NCBI GenBank assembly: GCA_964511665.1
Contig: CAZEHA010000008.1
Span: forward strand, 16,754-80,753
Reading direction: 5' to 3'
From: JAGOEF01 sp964511665
Lineage (GTDB): Bacteria; Bacteroidota; Bacteroidia; Bacteroidales; ML635J-15
DNA: 64,000 bases
This document shows, in pieces, positions 25,194-32,885 of this stretch (within the stretch, counting starts at the first letter, position 1; every line of letters starts with the position of its first letter). A program made the position numbers and the translations under genes. The notes under the pieces were generated by a model. That model made no database searches, was not told the origin of the DNA, and saw nothing but the letters and a program-made list of their open reading frames with translations.

Positions 25194-27292
25194 TATCTCA
25201 ATTTCAGCTTAATTGTTTGACCTTGTTTAAATGCTTGATTTGGGCCGGGTTCCTGACTGATTATTTTGCCTCTGCCTTCGATGTTTACTTTAAGTCCGCG
25301 CTCTTCGAGAACAATTAACGCATCGCGTATGCCCATACCCCTTACATCGGGTATCTGACTCATATTCGAAAAATTACGCGGATAATATTTTACCTGACGA
25401 TTCTCGATATAGGGTTTCGAAAACTGACCCTGAATAGCCATGCTGTTGTCGGTTTCAAAACCCAGAATTCGGTAAATCTTAGTGATTTCGGTTCTGTATC
25501 CGGTTTTAGCCTGAGGAATGATGGTGTCGAAAGAGAAATTCTCGTTATATGCGGTGGCAATATCGGTAGCATGTATGCGGTCGGCAATTTCTTTGAAAAC
25601 AGGACCCGCTACTGCATTGGCATAATAGCCGGTGGTTTTATCGGGTTGATTTATCACCACTATGCACGAATATTTTGGGTTTTCGGCGGGGAAGTAGCCG
25701 GCAAACGAAGCCTGATATTCGTGATCGATACCGGCCTTCCCGTAGTCGGTTTGGGCAGTTCCCGTTTTTCCGGCAATGCGGTAATTGTTGTTAAGTAAAT
25801 TTTTTGCAGTACCTCTGGTTACAACGCCTTCGAGCATTTCCTGAACGGCCTTAACCGTTTTTTCGCTGCAAATCGATTCGTCGATTACTTCGGTTTCAAA
25901 CTTTTTTATCACATTACCGCGGTACGATAAATGTTCAATAAATCGTGGCTTAACCATTTTCCCATTGTTGGCGATTGCATTGTAAAAGGTGAGCATTTGC
26001 AGTGGAGTCATCAGCAATTCGTAACCAATCGACATTTGGGTAAGTGTAATTTTCGACCATCCTTCCGAAGGTCTTCTGATTGTTGGAACGGCTTCTCCGG
26101 GAATTTCGACACCCAGTGTTTCATGTAAGTGCATTGAATATAATTGGTCGATAAAAACCTCTTTACGATAATTGAAACTATTATAAATCATTTTAGAGAT
26201 ACCCACATTCGATGAGTATTCGAAAGCTTCACGCAGGGTAATTTTTCCGTATCCTCCTTCGTGCGAGTCTTTCATTTCTTTGCCATGGAAGGTATATTTG
26301 CCATTTCCGGTATCAACAGTGTCGTCGGGGTTAACCCCTCCTGCTTCAAGTGCGGCAATCATCGAAGCCAGTTTAAATGTTGATCCCGGATCGCGTGCCT
26401 CGCCAATGGCATAATTAAAGGTTTCGGCATAGTTGCCGTTTTGGTCCCGTGTGAGGTTTGCAATGGCTCTTATTTTTCCGGTTTCCACTTCCATTACAAT
26501 GGCGCAACCGTGATGGGCATTATGGTGCTTTAGCCTGCGTTCCAGTGCTGTTTCGGTTACATCTTGCAAATTGATATCGATAGTTGTTATTAAATCGTAT
26601 CCGTCTTGAGGCGTTACCTCGTTGCCGTCTTTTACCGGCATCCACTGATTACCACTGATGCGTCTTTTCACGGTTTTGCCTGCTATGCCACGCAATTCTT
26701 TGTCGTAGGCCAATTCTAAACCAACACCTTTGCGTTTGTCTGAATCTACTTTTCCAATGGTGCGTTTTGCCAGCATTCCAAATGGGAGTTCTCGTTCGCT
26801 ATATTCATGAACGAGTAATCCGCCTTCAATTTGACCATAACGAAGGATGGGAAAAGTTTTAATGGTTTTTAGTTGATCAAAACTTACTTTGCTGCTTATT
26901 CTGTAATACCGCAGTCCGTTGTCGCGGCACGCTGTTATTTCGCGATAGTATTGGTTTCTTGTTTTGTTGGGCAGTAATTGCTCAAGGCACAAGCATAAAC
27001 TATCTATCTCTTTCGAAAACACATCTGCTTTTATGCCATTGCTATTAGGGTCGATAGCTACTTCGTAATAGGGCACCGAGGTGGCAAGAACGCGACCATC
27101 GAAAGCACAAATATCGCCTCTGATGGGCTCAATAACAAAAACACGGGTTCGGTTACTGGTGCTTTTCTCGATGATTTCTTCGTCGAAAAAAACGAAAAGG
27201 TGAATGGTTTTGCCAAAGATGAAAATGCTGACTGCCAGCAATATAAAATGTATCAGCTTTACTCTCCACAATATTTCGGTTCTTGGTGTCAT
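25193..27292 (-). CDS. ftsI: Penicillin-binding protein, septal transpeptidase FtsI with PASTA domain
   Basis: FtsI (PBP3) cross-links septal peptidoglycan together with FtsW. The 699-aa protein has one N-terminal membrane segment (about residues 10-30), a dimerisation domain, and a transpeptidase domain with the three active-site motifs: STFK near residue 304, SSN near 359 and KTGT near 510. A single PASTA domain ends it (about 640-699; IPDVRGMGIRDALIVLEERG). Some phyla lack the PASTA domain on FtsI, while it is frequent in Bacteroidetes. It overlaps ftsL by 4 nt and murE by 1 nt. Confidence 0.96.
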   Translation of the reverse strand: MTPRTEILWRVKLIHFILLAVSIFIFGKTIHLFVFFDEEIIEKSTSNRTRVFVIEPIRGDICAFDGRVLATSVPYYEVAIDPNSNGIKADVFSKEIDSLCLCLEQLLPNKTRNQYYREITACRDNGLRYYRISSKVSFDQLKTIKTFPILRYGQIEGGLLVHEYSERELPFGMLAKRTIGKVDSDKRKGVGLELAYDKELRGIAGKTVKRRISGNQWMPVKDGNEVTPQDGYDLITTIDINLQDVTETALERRLKHHNAHHGCAIVMEVETGKIRAIANLTRDQNGNYAETFNYAIGEARDPGSTFKLASMIAALEAGGVNPDDTVDTGNGKYTFHGKEMKDSHEGGYGKITLREAFEYSSNVGISKMIYNSFNYRKEVFIDQLYSMHLHETLGVEIPGEAVPTIRRPSEGWSKITLTQMSIGYELLMTPLQMLTFYNAIANNGKMVKPRFIEHLSYRGNVIKKFETEVIDESICSEKTVKAVQEMLEGVVTRGTAKNLLNNNYRIAGKTGTAQTDYGKAGIDHEYQASFAGYFPAENPKYSCIVVINQPDKTTGYYANAVAGPVFKEIADRIHATDIATAYNENFSFDTIIPQAKTGYRTEITKIYRILGFETDNSMAIQGQFSKPYIENRQVKYYPRNFSNMSQIPDVRGMGIRDALIVLEERGLKVNIEGRGKIISQEPGPNQAFKQGQTIKLKLR

Positions 27293-27666
27293 GGCTTCGC
27301 CTCCTTATAAAACACTTTTACTGGAGGAGTCGACGATTCTGTGAGTTCAGAGCCATTTTCTCTTAACAGGCGCATAACTTCAGAACGACGGCTTTTTCGC
27401 ATCAAAACCGATTGTGTGGCAATTTTTTCGGAACGCAGCTCCGATATTTCTTTCTTTAAGCTTTCGGTTTCTATAAATACCCGTTCGGCATGGTATCGAT
27501 TGGCAATATAAATTAACGCTAAAACGGCAAGTAATACCAAAAAGGGAAATTGTTTTCTAACCACGTCTTCGGTAAGGATTGAACCACTCATCAGACCCTG
27601 CAGCGTTTTGCGAATCTGACGCCGGTTCTTGTTGGTTTTTATGTCCTTTTCTTTTGTTTTAGCCAT
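27289..27666 (-). CDS. FtsL-like cell division protein
   Basis: This short membrane protein lies where ftsL stands in other dcw clusters, between rsmH and ftsI. The start at ATG 27666 (MAKTKEKD) gives 125 aa and overlaps rsmH by 8 nt; a longer in-frame start overlaps rsmH by 86 nt. It has a basic N-terminal cytoplasmic part, one membrane segment (about residues 44-60, FPFLVLLAVLALIYIA) and then a predicted coiled coil (FIETESLKKEISELRSEKIA), the topology of FtsL/FtsB. The call rests on topology and position; sequence identity to E. coli FtsL is not visible. Confidence 0.85.
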   Translation of the reverse strand: MAKTKEKDIKTNKNRRQIRKTLQGLMSGSILTEDVVRKQFPFLVLLAVLALIYIANRYHAERVFIETESLKKEISELRSEKIATQSVLMRKSRRSEVMRLLRENGSELTESSTPPVKVFYKEAKP

Positions 27667-28564
27667 GGTTTGTGCGTATTGCAATTCGTAGTTTTGCCGA
27701 ACGCGAGCGCGAATTGGCGGCAAATTCGTTCTCATCGGGAACAATTACCTTGCGATTTACTGCCCGCCATGGACCCGGCTTCAAACCGTATATGTCGTGT
27801 TCTTCTTTGCCGAAGCGATTTCCCGATTTAATAAAATTCTTCACAAGCCTATCTTCAAGCGAGTGGTACGATATCACCGACAGTCGGCCATTGGGTCTGA
27901 TGCAATGTCGGCAGGCTTCGAGAAAATCGACCAGGGCATTTATTTCGTCGTTCACCTCAATGCGCAGGGCCTGAAAAACCTGAGCCAGGATTTTATTGCG
28001 GGTTTTATGGTTACAATATTTTTCAACAATGCCAACAAAAACGGGAGTTGCGCAAATGTTTTCAACGGCTCTTATTGATGTGATATCGGCTGCAAGTTTA
28101 TGGGCAAAAGTCAATTCACCATAATTGCGGAACAGCTCGGTTAACTGCTTCTCGTTGTAAGTTGCTACAATATGGCCTGCATTCATAAGAGAATCTTTGT
28201 TCATTCTCATGTCGAGCTCACCACTGCTTTTATATGAAAAACCCCTTTCATCGTTGTCGAAATGATGCGATGAAACCCCCAAATCGGCCAATACTCCGTC
28301 GACAGCATCAATCTTTAAATACTTTAAATAGTTCCTGAGATATCTGAAATTTCCATGAATAAACACGCAACGCGCATCGGCGGGCACATTCACCCTGGCT
28401 GCTTCATCCTGATCGATAACCAACAGTCTTCCTTGATTACCCAGAGCTTTTAGTATTTCGCGACTGTGACCGCCACCGCCAAACGTAGCATCAACATAGA
28501 TACCTGCCTGGTTGATATCCAGACCGGCAACGCTTTCGGTTAGCAGTACAGGTGCGTGATACAT
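27659..28564 (-). CDS. rsmH: 16S rRNA (cytosine1402-N4)-methyltransferase RsmH
   Basis: RsmH (MraW) methylates C1402 in the P site of 16S rRNA using S-adenosylmethionine. The 301-aa product has the SAM-binding VDATFGGGGHSREIL near residue 25, the VDGVLADLGVSSHHFD motif, DMRMNKDS and the C-terminal NGRLSVISYHSLEDRLVKNF motif. It is the second gene of the dcw cluster, 2 nt after mraZ. Confidence 0.98.
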   Translation of the reverse strand: MYHAPVLLTESVAGLDINQAGIYVDATFGGGGHSREILKALGNQGRLLVIDQDEAARVNVPADARCVFIHGNFRYLRNYLKYLKIDAVDGVLADLGVSSHHFDNDERGFSYKSSGELDMRMNKDSLMNAGHIVATYNEKQLTELFRNYGELTFAHKLAADITSIRAVENICATPVFVGIVEKYCNHKTRNKILAQVFQALRIEVNDEINALVDFLEACRHCIRPNGRLSVISYHSLEDRLVKNFIKSGNRFGKEEHDIYGLKPGPWRAVNRKVIVPDENEFAANSRSRSAKLRIAIRTNHG

Positions 28565-28566
28565 AG

Positions 28567-29031
28567 TTATTCGTTGTCGAAATAAAAGTCTCCTCCCAAA
28601 ATCTTCTCTGCAAGATTGGCTACATCGGTTTCACTGCTTTTTCGGCTGTTGTAATGTTGCGATGCCCAAATCTCAATTTTACCGTCCTGACCGGCAAATA
28701 CCAGCTCGTTGCCATTGCTTTCGAGATATTCGGAAAGTTTCTTAGGTATTAAAATTCTTCCATTACCATCGAGCAATATTTCGGCGGTGCCGCGATAGAA
28801 CTCTCTTAAGAATACTGCGTGTTCGCGATTGAAAGGATTCAAACGTTTTTTTATGATTCTGTTTTGCCTTTCCCATTCGGCTATGGGATACAGTAAAAGG
28901 CATTTTTCATATAAATCGCGTTTTAACACAAAATGTTCTTGTTCTTGTGCCGGCAATTGCCTTTTTAAGGATGCCGGAAACAACACTCTTCCTCTGTTAT
29001 CTAATTTACAACTGTATTCGCCTACAAACAT
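28567..29031 (-). CDS. mraZ: Transcriptional regulator MraZ
   Basis: MraZ is a ring-forming DNA-binding protein with two AbrB-like SpoVT domains; in E. coli it represses its own dcw promoter. The 154-aa product begins MFVGEYSCKLDNRGRVLFPA and has the second repeat EILLDGNGRILIPKKLSEYL, each with the DxxGR-type motif. It is the first gene of the dcw cluster. Four matching 10-bp-spaced repeats lie just upstream, which supports self-regulation here too. Confidence 0.97.
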   Translation of the reverse strand: MFVGEYSCKLDNRGRVLFPASLKRQLPAQEQEHFVLKRDLYEKCLLLYPIAEWERQNRIIKKRLNPFNREHAVFLREFYRGTAEILLDGNGRILIPKKLSEYLESNGNELVFAGQDGKIEIWASQHYNSRKSSETDVANLAEKILGGDFYFDNE

Positions 29032-29052
29032 AATTCTTACGGTTTAGTGTCG

Positions 29053-29060
29053 TAAAAATA
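29053..29060 (-). promoter_or_regulatory. Possible -7 element of the dcw operon
   Basis: On the minus strand TATTTTTA lies 22 nt before the mraZ start. It differs from TAnnTTTG only at the last base. The MraZ-type repeats lie immediately upstream, covering where the -33 region would be. Moderate support only. Confidence 0.4.
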
Positions 29061-29070
29061 GTTAAAAACT

Positions 29071-29104
29071 CCCATATTTTCACATATTTACCCATATTTT
29101 CCCA
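29071..29104 (-). promoter_or_regulatory. MraZ box: four 10-bp-spaced repeats
   Basis: On the minus strand the tetranucleotides TGGG, TGGG, TGTG and TGGG start exactly 10 bp apart (plus-strand CCCA at 29101, 29091 and 29071 and CACA at 29081), each followed by an A/T-rich six-base spacer, mostly AAAATA. This is the arrangement described for MraZ operators. The array lies 40-73 nt upstream of the mraZ start codon, next to the likely promoter. Confidence 0.8.
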
Positions 29105-29181
29105 CATTGTTGAAAACTTTTATAGTGCATACAGTTTAAAATGTTGAAAATCAGGGAATAATGATGGATTGAAATTATTTG

Positions 29182-29189
29182 TATTTTTG
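29182..29189 (+). promoter_or_regulatory. -7 promoter element of the O-acyltransferase gene
   Basis: TATTTTTG matches the Bacteroidetes -7 consensus TAnnTTTG exactly and is 23 nt before the ATG at 29213. No clear -33 TTTG is present. Confidence 0.5.
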
Positions 29190-29212
29190 ACAAAAATTAA
29201 CAATCGCATTCT

Positions 29213-30049
29213 ATGTCAGGCAAAGTCTTACAGATTGATTTAGAGCGGGTAATCGAAAACAAAAATCCCCGATTGAAGAAGCTGCTGCCCCGTTTTGTGA
29301 TTAACTACCTTAAAAAAGTGGTACATCAGGGCGAGATAAACGATTTTTTCATGAAAGCTCATGGAAAGACAGGGCTCGATTTTGTTGATGCCATACTTAC
29401 CAACTGGAATGTGGGCATTGAAGCGTATGGAACCGAGAATATACCCGACTCGGGGCGTTTTATTTTTGCAGCGAATCATCCCATTGGTGGTGTAGAAAGC
29501 ATTGCTTTTTTAAAAGTGGTTTCACAGAAATATAGTGAACTGAAATTTCCGGTGAACGATATCTTAATGGAACTGAAACCCCTGAATGATATTTTTATAC
29601 CGATAAACAAGCACGGAGCACAAAGCAAAGTTGCCATAAAGGAATTCGACGAGTGCTTTGCAGGTAATAAGCAGATATTATATTTTCCGGCAGGTATATG
29701 TTCACGTCGCATAAAAGGTGAAATTATCGATTTAGAATGGAAGAAAACATTTATAGCCAAGGCTGTTCAGCACAAGCGAGATGTAATACCTGTGTATATT
29801 GGCGGGCGCAACAGCAATTTCTTTTATCGATTGGCAAATCTGAGAACCGGTTTGGGGATAAAGGCCAATATAGAAATGCTGTATTTGGTTGACGAAACAT
29901 TCAGGCAATTCAACGGAACTATGCGATTGGTATTTGGGAAACCAATACGCCATGAAACATTCAACACGTCTAAAACACAGCAGCAATGGGCGGCCTGGGT
30001 TAAAGAACGGGTATATGATTTATCGATAGCTTTACCGAATAAAACGTAA
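29213..30049 (+). CDS. glsA: Acyltransferase of the PlsC/OlsA type, probable glycine-lipid O-acyltransferase
   Basis: This 278-aa protein is a lysophospholipid-acyltransferase-like enzyme. It has the catalytic histidine in the family form NHPIGGVE near residue 89 (in place of a strict HX4D) and the later YFPAGICSRR block near residue 160. The next gene is a GNAT-type N-acyltransferase, and the pair matches the glsA/glsB arrangement known from Bacteroides, where GlsB N-acylates glycine and GlsA O-acylates the product to form glycine lipids. The amino-acid headgroup (glycine or ornithine) cannot be told from sequence. It diverges from mraZ and has its own -7 element. Confidence 0.82.
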   Translation: MSGKVLQIDLERVIENKNPRLKKLLPRFVINYLKKVVHQGEINDFFMKAHGKTGLDFVDAILTNWNVGIEAYGTENIPDSGRFIFAANHPIGGVESIAFLKVVSQKYSELKFPVNDILMELKPLNDIFIPINKHGAQSKVAIKEFDECFAGNKQILYFPAGICSRRIKGEIIDLEWKKTFIAKAVQHKRDVIPVYIGGRNSNFFYRLANLRTGLGIKANIEMLYLVDETFRQFNGTMRLVFGKPIRHETFNTSKTQQQWAAWVKERVYDLSIALPNKT

Positions 30050-30067
30050 AGTAAGGCTTTGATATTT

Positions 30068-30101
30068 TTTGTTTTTAAAAAGCACATAATGTTTAATTTT
30101 G
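30068..30101 (+). promoter_or_regulatory. Promoter of the N-acyltransferase gene
   Basis: TTTG at 30068-30071 and TAATTTTG at 30094-30101 (exact TAnnTTTG) are separated by 22 nt, and the ATG at 30127 follows 25 nt later. This suggests glsB can be transcribed apart from glsA. Confidence 0.55.
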
Positions 30102-30126
30102 TGCAGTTGTCATTAAACTTGAGTGT

Positions 30127-31116
30127 ATGGAAAATATTATTCCGCCGGTCGACCGAAGTCTGCTGCTAAAAGAACTTGCCGAGAGTAAGCTGTTGCGGAA
30201 ACCGAATTTTGGAAACACCGAATTGTATGTATTTTCGCATGAAGATTCTCCTAACTTAATGAAAGAGTTGGGTAGGGTGCGCGAAATTACTTTTCGCGAT
30301 GCGGGCGGAGGTTCGGGAAAGAGTTGCGATTTAGATGCCTACGATTTGTCTGACAATCCATATCTTCAACTTATTGTGTGGGATCCCGAGGAGGAAGAAA
30401 TGTTGGGAGGTTATCGGTTTATTCACGGGGCTGCGGTTATTGATAATCCCGAACAATATTTGGCAACATCTAAGTTGTTTCGGTTCTCCGACAAGTTTAT
30501 CGAAGATTATTTGCCTTATACCATCGAGTTGGGGAGGTCGTTTGTTCAACCCAAATACCAGCAGGGGCGCTATGCTCGTAAAGGAATGTTTGCGCTCGAT
30601 AATTTATGGGATGGCTTGGGTGCACTCACTATTGAATATCCCGATATACAATATTTTTTTGGTAAAGTTACCATGTATAAGCATTTTGATGTGGAAGCAC
30701 GAAATTATTTATTGGCCTTTATGCACAGGTATTTTCCCGATAACGAACAACTGATTATGGCTCCCAACAGCATCAAAATAGATTTTGACAAGTACATTAA
30801 AACATTTAAGGCAAACAACTACAAAGCCGATTATAAAAAGTTGAGCAATATTGTACGTAATGCAGGGGAACGAATCCCCCCGCTTATTAATGCGTACATG
30901 AACCTTTCTCCTTCGATGAAAACTTTTGGTACAATAGAGAACCCATACTTTGGAGGGGTAGAAGAAACGGGTATTTTAATCTCGATAAGCGACATTTATC
31001 CTCCCAAAAAAGACAGGCATATACTCACTTATAAGAAACTGAATAAACTGAAAACAATTCTTAACAGTAAAATTAGAATCAAGATAAAAATGAAGAAGCG
31101 GAAGAAAAAACTATAA
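30127..31116 (+). CDS. glsB: GNAT-family N-acyltransferase, probable glycine-lipid synthase GlsB
   Basis: The 329-aa product belongs to the OlsB/GlsB group (often annotated as putative hemolysin), which N-acylates glycine or ornithine with a 3-hydroxy fatty acid from acyl carrier protein. Visible features are VREITFRDAGGGSGKSCDLD near residue 55, EEMLGGYRFI, and ELGRSFVQPKYQQGR near 137, which are characteristic of the group. It follows the matching O-acyltransferase gene after 77 nt. The C-terminal tail is very basic. Its stop overlaps the end of the convergent gene at 31111 by 6 nt. Confidence 0.85.
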   Translation: MENIIPPVDRSLLLKELAESKLLRKPNFGNTELYVFSHEDSPNLMKELGRVREITFRDAGGGSGKSCDLDAYDLSDNPYLQLIVWDPEEEEMLGGYRFIHGAAVIDNPEQYLATSKLFRFSDKFIEDYLPYTIELGRSFVQPKYQQGRYARKGMFALDNLWDGLGALTIEYPDIQYFFGKVTMYKHFDVEARNYLLAFMHRYFPDNEQLIMAPNSIKIDFDKYIKTFKANNYKADYKKLSNIVRNAGERIPPLINAYMNLSPSMKTFGTIENPYFGGVEETGILISISDIYPPKKDRHILTYKKLNKLKTILNSKIRIKIKMKKRKKKL

Positions 31117-31437
31117 ACGGTTTTGTAGCTGATGTTGTATAGAACGGGCAAATTTCTTCATTTTCGGATACCAAAAAATATAATAGGCAATCAAGGGTAG
31201 TATCATTCCCAGCATAAGTACGCTAAAATAGAATGCGCGTTTGCCTGCCCCCGAGCTAAATTCAGGGAATATTGTTACTGAATTGTTTTTAACAAACATG
31301 ATGGCTCCGGCAAACGATCTTCCCGAAATCCTGTACTGATTCTTTCCAATCTTTGTTATCGATTTCACTCCATCGAATGTTGATATCGACGACACGAGTG
31401 CTTCAATTTCAATCGGATTATCAAATTTAATTTTCAT
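31111..31437 (-). CDS. Small membrane protein of unknown function
   Basis: I do not recognise this 108-aa protein. Residues 1-60 look like a small alpha/beta domain (VSSISTFDGVKSITKIGKN; MFVKNNSVTIFPEF). One strong membrane segment follows near residues 68-88 (YFSVLMLGMILPLIAYYIFW), and the C-terminus is short, basic and probably cytoplasmic. It is convergent with glsB, overlapping its last 6 bases, and diverges from the OmpA-family gene. Codon use matches the neighbourhood, so I think it is a real gene. Confidence 0.7.
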   Translation of the reverse strand: MKIKFDNPIEIEALVSSISTFDGVKSITKIGKNQYRISGRSFAGAIMFVKNNSVTIFPEFSSGAGKRAFYFSVLMLGMILPLIAYYIFWYPKMKKFARSIQHQLQNRL

Positions 31438-31495
31438 AGTTTTTCGAAAAACGAGTTAAAAGTAATTATTATATTTTTTAAAACAATTTGTTTTA

Positions 31496-31503
31496 TATTT
31501 TTG
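31496..31503 (+). promoter_or_regulatory. -7 promoter element of the OmpA-family gene
   Basis: TATTTTTG, an exact TAnnTTTG match, ends 15 nt before the ATG at 31519, which predicts a very short leader. No good -33 element at the usual distance. Confidence 0.5.
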
Positions 31504-31518
31504 GGTTAATATTATGCT

Positions 31519-32877
31519 ATGAGCCGATTTTTATCGCTATGTGTATTCACAATGGTTTGGGTGCCTGTTTTATGGGCGCAGAATCTGGTTCCCAATCCCA
31601 GTTTCGAAAATGCATGGACATGTCCAAAGTATTTTTACACTGAACCGGTAAACGAAGTTATTCCACAATGGAAAAACCCAACACGCGGTACCCCCGATTA
31701 TTTTAATCGTTGCGCCGATAGCATTGTTTCTATTCCCGACAATTTTGCAGGAAGTATCGATGCACAGGATGGCAATGCATATATTGGTATAATATTGCGC
31801 GAAACATTCGACTGCGAATTTCGCCGCGAGGGCATTTCACGCGAATATATTCAGGTTGAACTGAAGCAGCCACTTAAATACGGTCAGCTTTATTGTTATA
31901 GTATGTATTATGCGCTGTCGTGCCGTTCTCCTTTTGCTGTTGATGCACTTGGGGTGTCGTTTACGCGCACCCGTATTAAAACTCGGGATGCCGGCCAGAT
32001 TTTGCAAATGCCGCAGGTTACCAACCTACCAGGGCATATCATGAAAAACAAAGGCCACTGGGTTGAACTTTGTGGAATTTATCGTGCACGAGGGAAGGAG
32101 AAATATCTTACCATCGGAAATTTCTTCGATGATGTGGCCACCTCCTACGAACGGCTGTATGATGAAACCTGCGATTCAAATTTTGTGTATGCTTACTATT
32201 ATATCGACAATGTGCGATTTTACGAAATCGATTATGAATTTGAATGTGGTTGCGAAAACGAATTTTCGGTGGGCTCCGATTGGAAGTCTGACAGATACGA
32301 CGCAAAAACAGGCTTCAATACCCGAAAAACCGAAATTGCCGATGCTACCAATACTCAGGTAGGCGATAGCAACAATAACACTGATAACAACAACCAACAT
32401 CAACATCCCAATGATTCAAATTGGAATGAGGCAAATAGCAATTCGAACAATTCCAACAATGGTTTTAATAATTCATTGGGTGATACAGCAAGCAATACAC
32501 TCGATAATTTAGATTTAAACAAATCGGGCATTGGCGATTCGTTTCGCTTGAATCGGATTTTTTTCGAGTTCAATTCATCGGAATTGTTACCTCAATCGTA
32601 CGACGAGATTAACAAGTTGCTTACGCTACTTAACCAAAACCCCAGGTTGCGCATCGAAATCAGAGGCCATACCGATGATGTGGGAAGTAAACAATATAAC
32701 CGAAAACTGTCGATAGCCCGGGCAGCTTCGGTTTATAATTATCTGCTTGCCGAAGGAATAGAAAAATCGCGCATGAAATACAGAGGTTTCGGTAACGAAG
32801 TGCCGGTGGCTGACAATAGCACCGAGGCAGGACGGCAGTTGAACCGTCGTGTTGAAATAGTAATTGTTGAGTTATAA
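31519..32877 (+). CDS. OmpA-family outer-membrane protein with an Asn-rich linker
   Basis: The 452-aa protein has a signal peptide (about residues 1-20, ending VLWAQ) and an N-terminal secreted domain beginning NLVPNPSFENAWTCPKYF with several cysteines, which resembles carbohydrate-binding-like domains in Bacteroidetes OmpA proteins. A linker of about 60 residues, rich in Asn and Asp (about 278-335), follows. The C-terminal OmpA domain (about 345-450) has FFEFNSSELLPQSYDEI and the peptidoglycan-binding IEIRGHTDDVGSKQYNRKLS with the NRRVEIVI ending. It should anchor to peptidoglycan and project the N-terminal domain from the envelope. The two-component genes follow directly. Confidence 0.88.
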   Translation: MSRFLSLCVFTMVWVPVLWAQNLVPNPSFENAWTCPKYFYTEPVNEVIPQWKNPTRGTPDYFNRCADSIVSIPDNFAGSIDAQDGNAYIGIILRETFDCEFRREGISREYIQVELKQPLKYGQLYCYSMYYALSCRSPFAVDALGVSFTRTRIKTRDAGQILQMPQVTNLPGHIMKNKGHWVELCGIYRARGKEKYLTIGNFFDDVATSYERLYDETCDSNFVYAYYYIDNVRFYEIDYEFECGCENEFSVGSDWKSDRYDAKTGFNTRKTEIADATNTQVGDSNNNTDNNNQHQHPNDSNWNEANSNSNNSNNGFNNSLGDTASNTLDNLDLNKSGIGDSFRLNRIFFEFNSSELLPQSYDEINKLLTLLNQNPRLRIEIRGHTDDVGSKQYNRKLSIARAASVYNYLLAEGIEKSRMKYRGFGNEVPVADNSTEAGRQLNRRVEIVIVEL

Positions 32878-32885
32878 CATTGTTT

